Positions 1 through 13,500 of a stretch of 64,000 bases of DNA are shown piece after piece. The stretch is from Epiperipatus broadwayi (Eukaryota; Onychophora; Udeonychophora; Euonychophora; Peripatidae). The stretch's first letter is position 1. Each line of letters starts with the position of its first letter. The notes beneath the pieces were generated by a model. The model had not been told where the DNA came from. It did no database searches and was given only the letters and a program-made list of their open reading frames with translations. The translations under genes and the position numbers were made by a program. The stretch spans positions 1,426,001-1,490,000 of the forward strand of contig JAQFVV010006255.1 of assembly GCA_028023455.1 (NCBI GenBank), written 5' to 3'.

Positions 1-1442
1 TGTTTAATTAAATGAAACTATTGTTACTCAGTTTCCCAAGCAATTAATTATTTTATTTCATTTTTATTTTCTTTCATTTGTACTGGAATTGAAATACAAT
101 AATAATATATATTTATTTATTTCTATAAACCTTTATTAAACTCTATCAATGAAAATCATAATAGAAAATCATCAATAAACTAACTTACATTGCATGCTTT
201 CTCAAAATTTGTATAAATAATGACTAATAATCTGATTTAACATAATGATGGAGCAGAATAATGTCTTCATCTTGTCAAACATCACTTTCTGACTATTGTC
301 AATATGATTATTTATTTGTTTAGTGATAAATTGCTAATTTCTTTGGACTTTGTAAAAAGTTTTTGCTCTCTGACATTTTTGTCAGATGAATAATAAATAG
401 AAGCCTTTCACACTGAATTCAATCAAGTAATCCATTTCTCATTCATTTAACCACACCTTTAATCAAGGATTTTATCTTCATATATAGCTTATTAATTTTT
501 GAGTTTGTCAAATATATTTTTTATTGTATCTTGAATTTTATAGTAAATGGTAGAAAACATTATAAACTTGATACATAAGATCTTATAAGTTTATTGACAG
601 TCTTTAATAAAATGACCAAGTCATGTCCTTTGGGATGCTCTAGCTTTTAATCTATAATATAATTCTAATTGAGAGATGCTACAATAAATTTTTTCGATAA
701 TGGCAGGCTGCATTACCTGAACATTAAATCATGTTGCTCAATTATAGGAACAAACTGTCTCATCAACAAAGAGCGATTTTAATCTGGGCCAAAATGAATC
801 CTTTAAATTTTTGCTGGTCACAACCAAGTTTAAAAGTTTTTTTTTAAATAGTTAACCTTTAGCCAATCCAATTAACCATCCAATAATAGTGGGTAAATAA
901 GTATTTAGCTGTTATTATCTAGAGAGTAGAGGTTTCAAAATAGTCTGTGATTAATCGCATGGTTGTTGGTACACTGAATATTAGATCAAATAATACTATT
1001 ATAACGTGATATATTTTACACCATTAATTTTACAACATTAATTTGCAGCCTGAATTAGAAATTGGCCCTAATACAGATTTGAGATCTAGGATAGAAAATG
1101 ATTATTGTACCCCCCAGTATATGATATTGAATATTAATAAAACATTATACATACCAGTGTGATCTTAGATTCTATTATTGTACAGAAGGAAATTTTGTTG
1201 AAGGAAATTTTTTTTTGTATTAAATAGTACTATATTTGCTGTTAATATAACCTTTTTGGAAGTTTTTTATTTATTGATATACACAAAAACAACATAATGG
1301 ATTATATTTATTTCCATTTTACAATAATACTGTTTATAACAAATGAAATTTACTCAACAAATTAGTATTAAATTTCAGATGAAGTTTTTATTTGTTATTT
1401 TTTCACATTTTAATATCTTTTATTTGTATTTTAACCTTTCAG
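1..1442. other. ANKS6 intron upstream of the first visible exon
   Basis: AT-rich sequence ending in a TTTCAG acceptor. I see no exon, RNA gene or recognisable transposon here. Confidence 0.6.
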
Positions 1443-1575
1443 ATGATTCTGATATGGAGTTAGTTCAGTTGTTAGCTTCCGTCGCTGTTCAGATTAGCCG
1501 GCCTTATCATCTCGGTAGTAAAGGGGGATTAATGTGGCAGACCAAATCCAGCAGTACAAGTGCCTTAAACACTGT
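1443..1575 (+). CDS. ANKS6: ANKS6 exon: end of ankyrin region
   Basis: Acceptor TTTCAG ends at 1442 and donor GTGAGT starts at 1576. It encodes [20 protein letters not shown] then GSKGGLMWQ. This matches the segment that follows the last ankyrin repeat of vertebrate ANKS6 (DTELVRLLASV, KGGL). The exon begins one base into a codon, so a further exon must precede it. An ATG-started frame from 1343 runs through the intron into this exon by chance and is not the start. Confidence 0.93.
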
Positions 1576-4500
1576 GTGAGTTATTAAGTGATAATTAAAA
1601 TTTGGTATTCATTTTATACTAAAGAACTTCTATACTATGTGAATATTAATTCATTTATTATAGCATATAAGTAAATTAATATTATTTCATATATGCTTAT
1701 TATGTAAATCAAAATATTTAGCTATTAAATAAATATATATAGTTGTATCATTTCCTTAGATAATTAAAATTATAAATTATTCACTTAGGATTTAATGTTA
1801 AGAATTGAATACTTTTTCCTAGATACTTATTTGTTTTTATAATATTTTTTATGTAAATTGGTACAGTAGTTTTATTACTATTGTATCATTTTATGGAACA
1901 CTACAAGGTATATATTTTAATATCTTAAATAAATATTTAATGGATTAAAAGTTTGATTTAGCCCTGCATTATTATCATTGTCATTAATTGTATTATTGTT
2001 CACAGACAGATAGATAATAATGTAATGCCAATGAAAACTATAGATAAATAGTTATATTAAATTGACCAAACTGATTTTCCTATTCACTTTTATCAATTGC
2101 CATTTATCAGTATATTTTTAGATCTTTTAAAAAAATTGCTCTTACAACTGAAACAATTATCTTGAGAGATGTTATGTTAATTATTCAATTTAAGTATATT
2201 AGAAGTAATTGTTTAGCGCATCAACTAAAAACTTATTAATAACTGAAAATTATTAAAAGTAAAATATAAATAATTTTCAATAAAATCATTTTTATATGTA
2301 GCCTGCCTGACTAATAATTAACAAGTTCTTACTTCTCTTCACCCTTGGTTAATGAGTTATGTATAGTGTATACTAGTTATTTATTTTTATCAGTTTTTCA
2401 TTATTAATTAGTTTGATTATAATTTATTTATTATGTGCTTGATTTCTAATAGTTTACTGTATATTATTCATTTATGATATAATAAATACATGTTAAAGTT
2501 GTTGTTTTTTTTTTTATTTTAGAGCCGGAGAACCTTCAAGAAAAGGTTTAAAGGTCAGTAGTTTTGTTTATCTTTCATTCTCAAATTTAAATGTCAGATT
2601 AAACTTTTAATATGTATATAAAAATTTTCAACAGATAAATAATTTTTGATAGCAATTTCTGCTGCCATAGTGTAATTTAATAAAAGGATGATTTTCGGAT
2701 TTTGATATTCTAAGCATTAATGAATGGAGTAATATTTTATTTCAGTTATCAAAGTCAATCGAGAAACTAAAATAATGATCACAAATCATTAAGTAGTAAT
2801 TATTATTTCAAACAATATGGAATATGCTCTTTCGATATCTGTATTCTTCACTATATGCAAATCTTCTTTTCTCATTCTGTTGGCATTTAACAACTTATTT
2901 TACTGATTTATTTAACCAAGTTTTATCCAGAATTATCAAAACATGCATATATGTGCTGAGATAGTAGAGTTTCAACATTCGAATCAACTCCCTTCATTAA
3001 TGCTACTGATTGCACTTTCTGAAATACCATATTTTAGTAAAGTGAAAGCAAAAATTAATCTTGGCAATTCTGATAATCATTCTATGTAATGAAAGATTTA
3101 TCTTATCATATTTTGATAGAGTTTATCTCATATTTATCATCTCACTAAAGAACTATCATTCTGCCTTGTATTGATGTTTGAAAACAGATTACCTAAATTA
3201 CCATTTGCATATTTACTACATGCAGTTTTTGCAGTAAGGTGAAACATTTATCTATTCACAGGTACTAGTAAAAAAAAAAATATGATTCAGGATTTATAGC
3301 TAATAGATGAAAAATAAAAAATTTGATTAGTTGTGGGACAAAGTAACTCATAATGGAAGAGAAAGCATGCCAATTAAAGAATAATATCATTTAGCATAAT
3401 TTTCTGAGGATTAAACAGATTTTGCTTTTGACCCATTAATAGGATTATCATTATTATAAGTAGCAGCAAAAGTTTGAAGATAAAATGTGAGTGATCATCA
3501 TATTAGAAAAATTATTAATAGAGAGTTAGTTGTTGGAATTTAAAGTTTAAAGCATTTGTAAGAAGAACGAAGAATGTTGTAAGTCTGAAAGAAGTACTAT
3601 TATAATTGATCTTAATAATAAGTCCAGGAAAAATCATTAGACCATGTACGTAATTTTGTGGCTTTGGCTTGACAGGAAATTTCTTAATAATAAGTCCAGG
3701 AAAAATCATTAGACCATGTACATAATTTTGTGGCTTTGGCTTGACAGGAAATTTCTTAATAATAAGTCCTGGAAAAAATCATTAGACCATGTACGTAATT
3801 TTGTGGCTTTGGCTTGACAGGAAATTTCTACATTCAGATAATGATAAATTTAATAGATTATTAATTTCATAATGTTTAAAATTATTGGGATTTAGAATGA
3901 AATAAACAAAAATTATTTATTGATTATTTGAATATAATAGTTTGGTTTTCCGTTTAACTGAATTATTATTTGTAAAGAGGCTCTAAATTTGAAGAAATCA
4001 CTAATGTTATTTGTTATTGTTGGTTATAATAAAAATTCAGTTTTTTTATGTGTTTTATTAGTATTTACTATTTCAATAAAAAAAAAAATATTTAAAGCAA
4101 AATCAAAATTCTAACTATAACTTCATAGATGTGATTTTATTCTTTATCTATGTAACAAAAAAATTCTATTGATAGATTTATAGCATGGAATATCATGTAT
4201 CATGTTAGTCCATAAAGACTTACACTGAGTAATTTTTCTATTTGAAAATTTTATACAGCAAAAGTATTATATGCCAATCAAAATATATATCCGTGAAGTC
4301 TCAATAACATTACAAAAATATCATGCTGAATTTTAACCATTTAAAATGTTTTGCTTAGAGATAGTGATCAGCCAAATTTTAACAAAATAAATTTATTTTG
4401 TAGTCAGGATTGTTAATGTGAAAATGTATGCCTATTTACTGTGGATTAATAGCCAGAAACTAGTTAGGGGATTTGATTAATACTACCATCTTAAACTTAT

Positions 4501-7500
4501 ATTAAATGGACCCTGGAGAATACAATGGATTACCATTACTATGAAATATTAAGTGAGAGTCATAAAGTATTTTCTTTGTGTATATCATACTTGCAATAGA
4601 GTTAAAAGTACTTATCAATTAGCATATATTAAATGGTAAACATACAAATTGGTTTGGGTACTAAACCTTAGAGTTTTCAAAACTCAAGACATCAGTTTAG
4701 CTAGTGTAGCTTTTAAATGATGAAGACCATTAACTAAAAACTAGCCTAGAGATTTTATTGTAACATCTAATATTCATTGATTATTATTCAGGTTTGCAAA
4801 AATGGCTCTGTAGTAAAGTAATAGAATGAGTTATTGCTCCTAATGCAGATACTTTGCATTCAAAACTGTTGGAATATTTTTAGAAATATATTAACTCATG
4901 TTATTGGCTACCTAACCTTAGAATACTTTTGTTGATTCAGTTTATAAAATTAATGGGAATAGAAATAATTACAATAATCATTATAAAGTTTTTATAATTT
5001 ATTACAGCAAAATGGCTTTTATGAAATTTATTGGATAGATTGCATCTAGTTATAGATGTATGTATGTTTACCAAAGACTTGGTGTGGTTTAGAGAATCAA
5101 GAAGTGCCTACAGAAAAGATTTTATTAATAGGCAAATGCAAGAAAAGTATTGGAATAAAGGTATGATTTGCACATTGCTTTAGTCAAAACATTTGACTTA
5201 ATTAATGGGAATGTTTTGGAAAACTTAAAAATACGTGTTTTTCGATTTATTGATAGTAAAAATTCGCTCAACAAATTGCAAAATGTCTCATAAATTCGGC
5301 ATGAAAAATATAGGAATAAAACTATAATTGTGAAGATATATAGAAAAGTAATTGTATCTTTAAGAATATTATAGCAAACTATAAATGATTAAAAAAGAAA
5401 GAAAGTTGATTGCTAGTTTTAACAAACTATGTACTTATATGTATTGAAAATTAGTGCAAAAGAAAATATGAGAAGTCATAAAGAACGTAATCTGAAAGGA
5501 TACCTGGAATCTACCTAATAATAGAAGATGATTGAGCACTTTACAATGAAGTACAATGCTATTTATGTAAAAAAATTACAAAAGATTTGACCAAGTAAAT
5601 TATATTTATGAAGTCTTATAGTTTTATTTCTTTTTTCTTCGACACTGGGTTTATAGAAAATTAGTATATTGGCAGTCTTATTTTTATAAACAGTGGATTT
5701 TTGATAGAAAATAATTCTCATTGCCAATAAGTTAATTTTACAGAGTTTATTATTTTATTGATATTATTTTGTTTGTTTTTTTATTTATAATTTTACACCA
5801 TCTTTGCTTTGTAGATATGTGTGTGTGTATTGTTTTTAATAGTAACTGTAAATTTATTGTTTATCAATCTACATAATTTGCTATCATGTCTTTTGTTTTA
5901 GTTTTTAATAGATTTAATTATATTAACATTATATATTGATAAATAGATATTTAAGTAAATGAATTATTGATTTATTACTTTTATAAATGGTCAATCATTT
6001 TATATATATATATTTTTTAACTAGGCCTGGTGGAACAGAATGTCAAATAGATTCAGGAATCTCAAATTAGGTCGAACATTTCGCTTAGCTCCACTTCCTT
6101 CTGAAGATAGTAATCCTTCACCTGTTAGCACTTTAAGTACAAATTTAACAGTGCGTAAATCCAGTACTTTAGATCCCACTGGACGTCGTTCCAATATTGA
6201 TAATTTTGAGACTATTTTAACTGATACTGCCAAAGGATCTATTTATACACTGGTATTTTTTTTAAATTTATTACTTAAATATATGCACACACACACTCAC
6301 ATAAATATACAGCATTTTAGATTATAAATCTGCCACAGGATTATGATCTCTGAGCTTAATCTAGTTCCTCCAAACCATAGCATCTCACTCTTGAAAACAT
6401 TCTTATCTCATCCTGCTATAGTTTCTTTCTAGCTTTTTTATAATTTCTTGGGATCCAATTTAAAACTTGAAATATTCATTTAGTGTTACCTCTTGTAACA
6501 TTTTAGCATCTTAATTCTTTCAATGTGGTTATTTATATGGTTTTGTTTTCTCATCCACATATTTCATTTTTGATTTCATTTATTATTCATAATATACATT
6601 TCTTTATACTTCCTGTATGATCTGAAGTACCTACATTACTCTTCTGTTAAGTGTAAGTCTCAGATTCATAAGTAAAAAAATTTTCAAACATATAGGGATT
6701 TTATCCATTATATTTATAATCTGAAGAATGTATTTATAGTTGATATTTTTTTAATAATTAATTACAATCAATCTTTGTTTTCTCCTTTTTTTAAAAAAAA
6801 AAAAAATGTTGAACGTTTGCTTAGGTTTAGTATTATCTTAAATTTTCTTTCTCGCTTTCATCATTTCCTGAAGTTCTGAATATTGTATGCATAAATAATC
6901 ATATCATCTGCTAAATCTAAGTGACTTAAATAGTTTCTATTTATTTTTATTTTTTCTAGGTTCTTATTTTAATCTATTATTAAATTTCCCATAAAATTGC
7001 TGCCATGATTGTAAATATAAAAAGATCATTGTGTACATATGCATGCATTTATTCATTTTTTTTTTGAGGAAAACCAATTGATGTTTCAGTTAAGAACTAT
7101 CATGTAACTGAGAAAGAAGATTATGGTGTTTTCTTGATTTTAAACTTAAAGATTAAAATCTAAAATATTTATCATGCTAATTAATATTCATATTAGCAAG
7201 CAGCCTATTCAGTGCTTATTACTATGTGATTATCTCATGATAATAAAAACTGCAATAGATAAAGATATATGGACTAGACCAGGGGGGCAGCAAACTTTTT
7301 AACTCAAAGAATCAGTTAGTTTAATTCTCCCTCTTTTCTGCCATTAAAAAGCCATAATGAGAGAGGTACCTCCTCACCATACACACACATTAAAGATCTC
7401 CTAAGAAAGAAGTGAAAAATGTCCCTGAAAAATACAAATTTCTGAATGGATGTGGATGTATTTGAACATTTGTTTTAATAATAGAACATAATAGTAGCCA

Positions 7501-10500
7501 TATATGTTCTAATGAAAATAAAAATTCTCTTATAAATAAATAAAAACAAAAAATTACTTTGATAGTTTGATTTATTCGCAAAGTTTTAATATTTAAATAT
7601 TAATCATCATCATTTTACATATAAAATCACTAAATGTTCATTTGTAATGCTCTCATGTGATATTCAAGTTAATCATTTCTTTGTTAGAGAGCTTACTTTT
7701 CATGGAAAAAAATAATTATTTGTTTTGCCATTAATAAAGTAATTTTTTTTATAAAGCATTTTATCCAAAGAAAGTAATTTGTTAAAGCAACTGAATAAAA
7801 ATACTATTATAAAAATGATAGCCTTTCTATAGTCTGGGTACATTTCTGGATTCTAAAAAAAATATTGTATTGGAAAGTCTGGGTACATTTCTAGATTCTA
7901 AAAAAATATTGTATTGGAATAAAAAATTTTGAAGGAAAAAATTCTCTGAAAAATAATCAGTACATGTGCTTAATAACTATAGTACAGAACTGAATAGGCA
8001 ATGAAAATGTGATTACAGTACATAAATTCATGTTCGAAATGTGATATTTAGTGAGGGAAAAAAAATAGATATGGTTGTTTTCTCTTAGCATGTTGAAACT
8101 GCTTGAGGGCGTAATTTCTATGCAAATGCACAGAAATATGCCAATGGTGAAGCATAGAAATAGTCCGTTTACTTGTCTGCGGCACCTATTTCTATGCTAC
8201 AGCACAGAAATAGGACGTTTATTCTGCCGCAGAAGGACGCTGTCGTTTACGGTGAACTTTGTGTTACAGCGGTATCTATTTGTATGCTACAGCACAGAAA
8301 TAGGACGTATTATTCTGCCGCAGCGGCCGTTGCCACTTACAGTAAACTTTGTGCTACGCAGTTTCTACGAACAATCCCATTTTAAATTTCGCTACGATAT
8401 TTTGTGCGGGTGTCCAATGTCAAAAGTCTTCAAATTCGCATGTCCAAGTCATGTTCCAAATCCAATGATGTAGTATGAGGTAATAAAAATTGTGGAAACT
8501 TTACCCCGCTTCTCTAGACAAGGGTGACACTAATCGATCATCAAAGGGGAGGTGTAAGCATGATTTTTACGAAATCATACTAAAATTCAGGCTTTGAGTG
8601 AGATAAATCGTGAGACAAATCTAAAATAGCAGTTTTATTTTTGCCCACGATGTTGTTTTGAATAAATTCTTTCTTTTTATTCTTGTTAAAATTATATTTG
8701 CATGGCCACGATGTTGTTTTGGGGGGAAATTATTTTCTTTTATTCTTGTTAAAATTAACAGTTTTATTTGCGTAGCCACAATGTTTTTGTTTTGGAGAAA
8801 TTATTTCTTTTTCTTCATGTTAAAATTTGATTTGCGTCGCCGCGACGATATTGTTTTGATTTGTTTTTTGTTTTTTTCTTGTTAAAATTACAAATTTCAT
8901 TTTAGAAAAATAATTTTTATTCAATGTATTTTTTATTTCTTTTAGATAAATTTCATTATTTATGATTTTATTATAAATCAAAAAAAGCACTTTAAAGTTG
9001 AAAAAAAAAAAAAGAACAATGGCCCGGTAACATTATAATTCTTTTTGTTTACATAAAAATTATGCCCTCAAGCAGTTTCAACATGCTAAGAGAAAACAAC
9101 CATAGATATTATAGTACCCTATTTACTTTTAGTTTTGATTAGTATATAATTGAATATCGCATAGTTCACTGCTCCACAGTAATACCTGAAATTTGTTACA
9201 GTAACCAATTAAAAAAACCCGCAAAAACAACGGCCTTTTCATAAACGGGATACATTTCTGGTCTTATATATATATCCCTAAATGTTTGTCCATAACGTTG
9301 TCACATGATATTCAAGTTAAACATTTTTTTGGTAATGGGCGTATTTTTCAAGGAAAAAAATAATTATTTGTTTCTCCATTAATAAACTGTAATTTTTTAT
9401 GAATTCCATTTTTCTATAAACCAGGTACTTTTGCCAGTAAGTAATTTCGTAAAGCAAAAAGAAATTGTTAAATCAACCAATTAAAAAAACTATTACAAAA
9501 CAATGGGCTTTCCATAGGCCTGGTACATTTCTGGATTCTAAAAGAATATGGTATTTTATAAAAGACGTGGAATAAAACTTTTTGAAGGAAAAAATGCTGA
9601 GAAAAAAATCAGTACATGGGTTTTTAACTACAGTTCAGAACTAAATATATATAGTATTTAAATCATGAAGAAAATGTGATTACAGTACAAAAATTCATAA
9701 TTTGAATTGTGATATTTAGTGAGGGGAAAAAATAGATGCTACAGTAACGTATTTACATTTAATTTTGATTAACATATAATTGAAATTGTGTGGTTTGATA
9801 TCATGTAGTTCATGGCTCCACAGTAATACCAAGCATGATTAAAATTTGTTAAAGCAACCAATTAAAAAAAACTATTGTACAATGGCCTTTCTATATGCTG
9901 AGTACATTTCTGGTAATTATAATAAGGTCGAATTTAAGTAGAGTCATCAAAATATTTATTTACAAATTACAAAAGGAAATAAAAAATGTGTTTATGTTTA
10001 TCATGATAAAAAGAGCCATGAGATTGGGATCAAAGAGTCACATTTTGCTCACGAGCCATAGTTTGCTAACCCCTGGACTAGTCTTACGAAATGCCCTACA
10101 ATGTTCCTTTAAAGACCTCAAAATGATTTTAAAGGATTTCTTTTTAGTTGATAGCAAACTTTTTTCTAGCCATCATATGTAAAAATCTTTTTTATAGGAC
10201 ATCATAAAGAACTAATAATATTTGCCAAAGCTTTGAATGGTTTCCCATTCTTTTAGCTAAGAATAGCTAGAAATATGTGTTTATTAGTACTAATATATAA
10301 TAGTAATAAACAAAATATATTTTTGTAAATAGAATCTTTTAATCGTGTGCAAGTGCATATGTATATCTATGATTTCTTTTTCTTTTTTTGCCCTCAAATA
10401 CATAAAAATAAAATGTTATATATACACATATAAGTACAGTACATGGCAGTTTTTAGAATTAGCTTAATGATTTGAAAAAAAAAAAAAAAATTAAATCAAT

Positions 10501-13500
10501 TATGAATTCACAAGAATTATGATAAAAGTATTTTTATTTGTTATGAGACAATAGGATAAAAAGCATAAAAATTTGGATAAGTAAAAATCTTAGAAAAATG
10601 CATATCAATCAAGTGAAGGACTACTATAGAATATACTAAGATTATCATTATATTTGATTATTGAAAGGTAACTTCCTATACTTCGTCCACTCATCATTGT
10701 GTATTTTGTTTTATGATCATTGTTTTAAATCAAAATCAGTTACAATCTTTAAGATCAGTCAGTCTTGTGTTCTTTGTTTATTGTTGGGTTTGTTTGTTTT
10801 TTTGATATCATTCCAAACATTAATTACAATCTTGTTAACTCTTAAAACTTTAAATTTTGTTATTTCTTAGTTATATTCAACAAATGTCAGCATTTGAAAA
10901 GCTTTCAAATATTTTTTTTTAATAGTTTTTGCATCTAAATTCTTGAAGTGGTATATTCTAAAATTAATATTTTACTTAATTTTTTTTTGTTTTCAGTATC
11001 AGTGATTTATAAATTAACTCGTGCTTGCTTCAATTTTTCTCATTTTCTTTCAATTTCATCTAAATATCCAACACTCTGAATATTATTGTTTTATTTTGGA
11101 TTTTTATTTCTAAGTTTATTATTATAACTATTTGTTTTGATAACTTTTTTTTTTCATTTTATTTTAATGCTTAGATTATATTTTTTTTATATTGATTCTT
11201 AATAAGTTTACTCTTATAACATAAATCAAGAAAGTCATTTGTATTTATTCTATAAAAAACACTTAAAAATAATTATGGAGAATTTCAAAAAATTTCAATA
11301 ATGACTCATTAAAAAAAAAGTAAAGAATCACAAATCAGAAAAAGAAAGAAATTATGAAATATAATGATTGATAAATAAATGGTATGGTAACATTTTGAGT
11401 CATATGTTCAAAATAAAGTACTCCTGGGTCTCGTTTTATGCGGTAGATAGGTTTCTCAGAAAACATGCACAAAAGAAATCGCACAAAAATAGACTTAACT
11501 TACCTTGAAAAATGGGGATAGGTTCTGTCATTTTCAGAAATTGCATAAAAGCAAAGCAACTAGGAAAAATTACTTTAAAATTTGCATTAAAAAAATAAGG
11601 AAATAAAGTATGACTAATAAAAAATTTCAAATATTTGAAAAAAATTAATACAAGACAAACTTTTTTTTATTAATTACAGTATTTAATTTTACATTTTTTC
11701 ATACATATTTTAATCATTACCGCTATTTGACAATATGCGTTCGTTTGTGAACTGGTAAGAAATCAGATTCGTGATGTGATGTACAACTAGCGCCACTTTC
11801 AGTCTTGTGCTGTGTTAATGGTTTTCTGTTTCTGTATTAAAAAAATGAGATGGCAATCAAAACAAAAAGATTATACATTATCATTAGAAAGATTATTTTC
11901 AGTTTACAAAATCAATAAAATCTTCGTTATTATTTATTTTAAAAATCAAAAAAACTATTTATTTCTGTTATATCTAACAAAATACGTTTTAAAAGTTTAA
12001 AATTTTTGGAATATTTATTGCGATATTTTTATACATAAGTATAAATTGATTATTATTATTTACTCATTGGTATAAGTAGGTTATTTACATAGAAGTTAAG
12101 ATTCTAAATACAGCTTCAGGCCATATTCACGTTAGCTGCTAATATAACATATTTTTGAAAAAAAAAAGTATTTCAAGTCAAAATAAGTTATTAATAATTT
12201 AAATTTCTTGATATCTAATAAATATAGTGAAATATGAAAGATATTATGAAGAAACATGAATCGCATAACTTCAAAATTGCATTAAAATAATCCGCATAAA
12301 ACAAGACCCAGGTGTATATATAAATGTTGTTATTTTAATATATTTAAATGTATTAGAAATATAATAGTAAGAATTAGAGTTGTTATAAAATATGTTTATA
12401 TAAAAATAGCATCATGTCATTACTATATTATATGGATGAAAATAGTGATAGCAGTAATATAGAAAAAAAAAACACATTAATAACGTATTATAAATTTTAT
12501 TAAACGCTCACTATTATTTCAGTAATAGTTTTAACAAGGCTGTAAACCTACAGAGGTCCCTAGTGACGATTTTTTCAGACGCTCATTGCTAAGGTTTACA
12601 GCCTTGTTAAAACTATTATTAATAACGTATTGTAATTGAACTTTTTACTCTATATAAAATCATTTAAAAAGCATGCACAAAAATAAATTAATAATGATGT
12701 TTTTATTATTGTTATTAATAATATTAATGTAAAAAAATTAAATAAATAATTATGAAAATTAATAATGAGATATATGAAAATAAAATATTCATAACGCAAT
12801 TTCTAAATGAATAAAAATAGTATCAAAACAATGGAAATAGGAATTAAAAATTAAATTTATTATTGCTAATTTTAACATTATATAGATAAGTTTTTTATTA
12901 ATTGAATGAGAATAAAACAAAGCTAAATGTAGATGTTACATAGAAATATAATATCTAAAATATATGCATATGAACTATGTAATTTTTAATGTCACTAATA
13001 TAATGTAAATACTAATTACTCAGGAGATTTAGAAAAAGATTATGCTAAAATATTTTTAGAATTTTTAATTTGTCCAATAAAGATTTCAGAATTGTAGATT
13101 TATTCAAAGTATTTAGTAAGAAATCATTAGATAGTCTTCAAATATTTTTAAAAGTTTTAAGCTTATGATTATATTGTTTTTGTTTTTTTTTTTAAATGTA
13201 AAATTTTTAATTAGAATATAATTTTAAAAATTAAAAATGGCCATTGGAACAATGTAGCTAATGAAGAGAAACTATTTAATTGCATATGTCCAGAGCAATT
13301 GTGTGTTTGTATTTAAATTGTTTATATTAAATTATATATATATAAGATTTAAGTTAAAATTAAAATTGTAATATTATCTGATGGGATAATTTTACCTTTA
13401 AAATGTAAATCTTAATAGACATAGTTTGGGTTTTAAATGTTTAAAGTATGAATGGTTGTGATTATGTATTAAATTGTAGATTAGTTGTAACTTTCATCGT

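Larger units (their letters stand above)
2554..6024. other. ANKS6 intron with tandem repeat and degraded elements
   Basis: 3.5-kb intron. It contains the 72-bp triple repeat at 3611-3829, a degraded match to the 16-kb repeat family near 4718-4800, and a weak non-LTR reverse transcriptase remnant near 5085-5330. The rest is AT-rich without visible features. Confidence 0.7.
8073..9101. mobile_element. Nested 1029-bp transposon with 50-bp TIRs and perfect 8-bp TSD
   Basis: The left terminus (8073-8122) and the reverse complement of the right terminus (9052-9101) share 38 identical bases beginning GGTTGTTTTCTCTTAGCATG and 48 of 50 overall. Direct repeats ATAGATAT flank the element at 8065-8072 and 9102-9109. 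The 8-bp duplication suggests the hAT superfamily or another family with 8-bp target sites such as Merlin; the GGTTG end is not a typical hAT end. The interior is richer in GC and CpG than its surroundings, contains two tandem arrays and encodes no recognisable transposase. Low divergence suggests recent insertion. Confidence 0.88.
7817..9917 (+). repeat. Diverged tandem units inside the hAT-like element
   Basis: The landmark TACATTTCTGG recurs at about 7839, 9251, 9524 and 9903, and with one change at 7887. Shared context includes GTGATATTTAGTGAGGG, CTCCACAGTAATACC and AACCAATTAAAAAAA. Excluding the nested insert, spacings are roughly 270-385 bp. A 48-bp local duplication lies at about 7828-7920. 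Confidence 0.75.
7280..10075. mobile_element. hAT-like non-autonomous element (2.8 kb)
   Basis: The left end starts CAGGGGGGCAGCAAACTTTT and the reverse complement of the right end starts CAGGGGTTAGCAAACTATGG. Both have the CAGGGG..GCAAACT signature of hAT terminal inverted repeats. The flanks are GACTAGAC (7272-7279) and GACTAGTC (10076-10083), an 8-bp target duplication with one mismatch. No transposase is visible, so mobilisation in trans is inferred. The interior is made of diverged tandem units and contains a second nested element. Confidence 0.8.

Noticed and set aside
6040-6327. Stand-alone ORF starting at MSNRFR
   Set aside because: It is the internal part of an ANKS6 exon read through its donor into the intron. 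The Met belongs to the conserved WWNRMSNRF block.
8075-8473. 132-codon open frame inside the nested element
   Set aside because: It is produced by the 90-bp tandem repeat (duplicated CYSTEIGR), overlaps the terminal inverted repeat and resembles no transposase.
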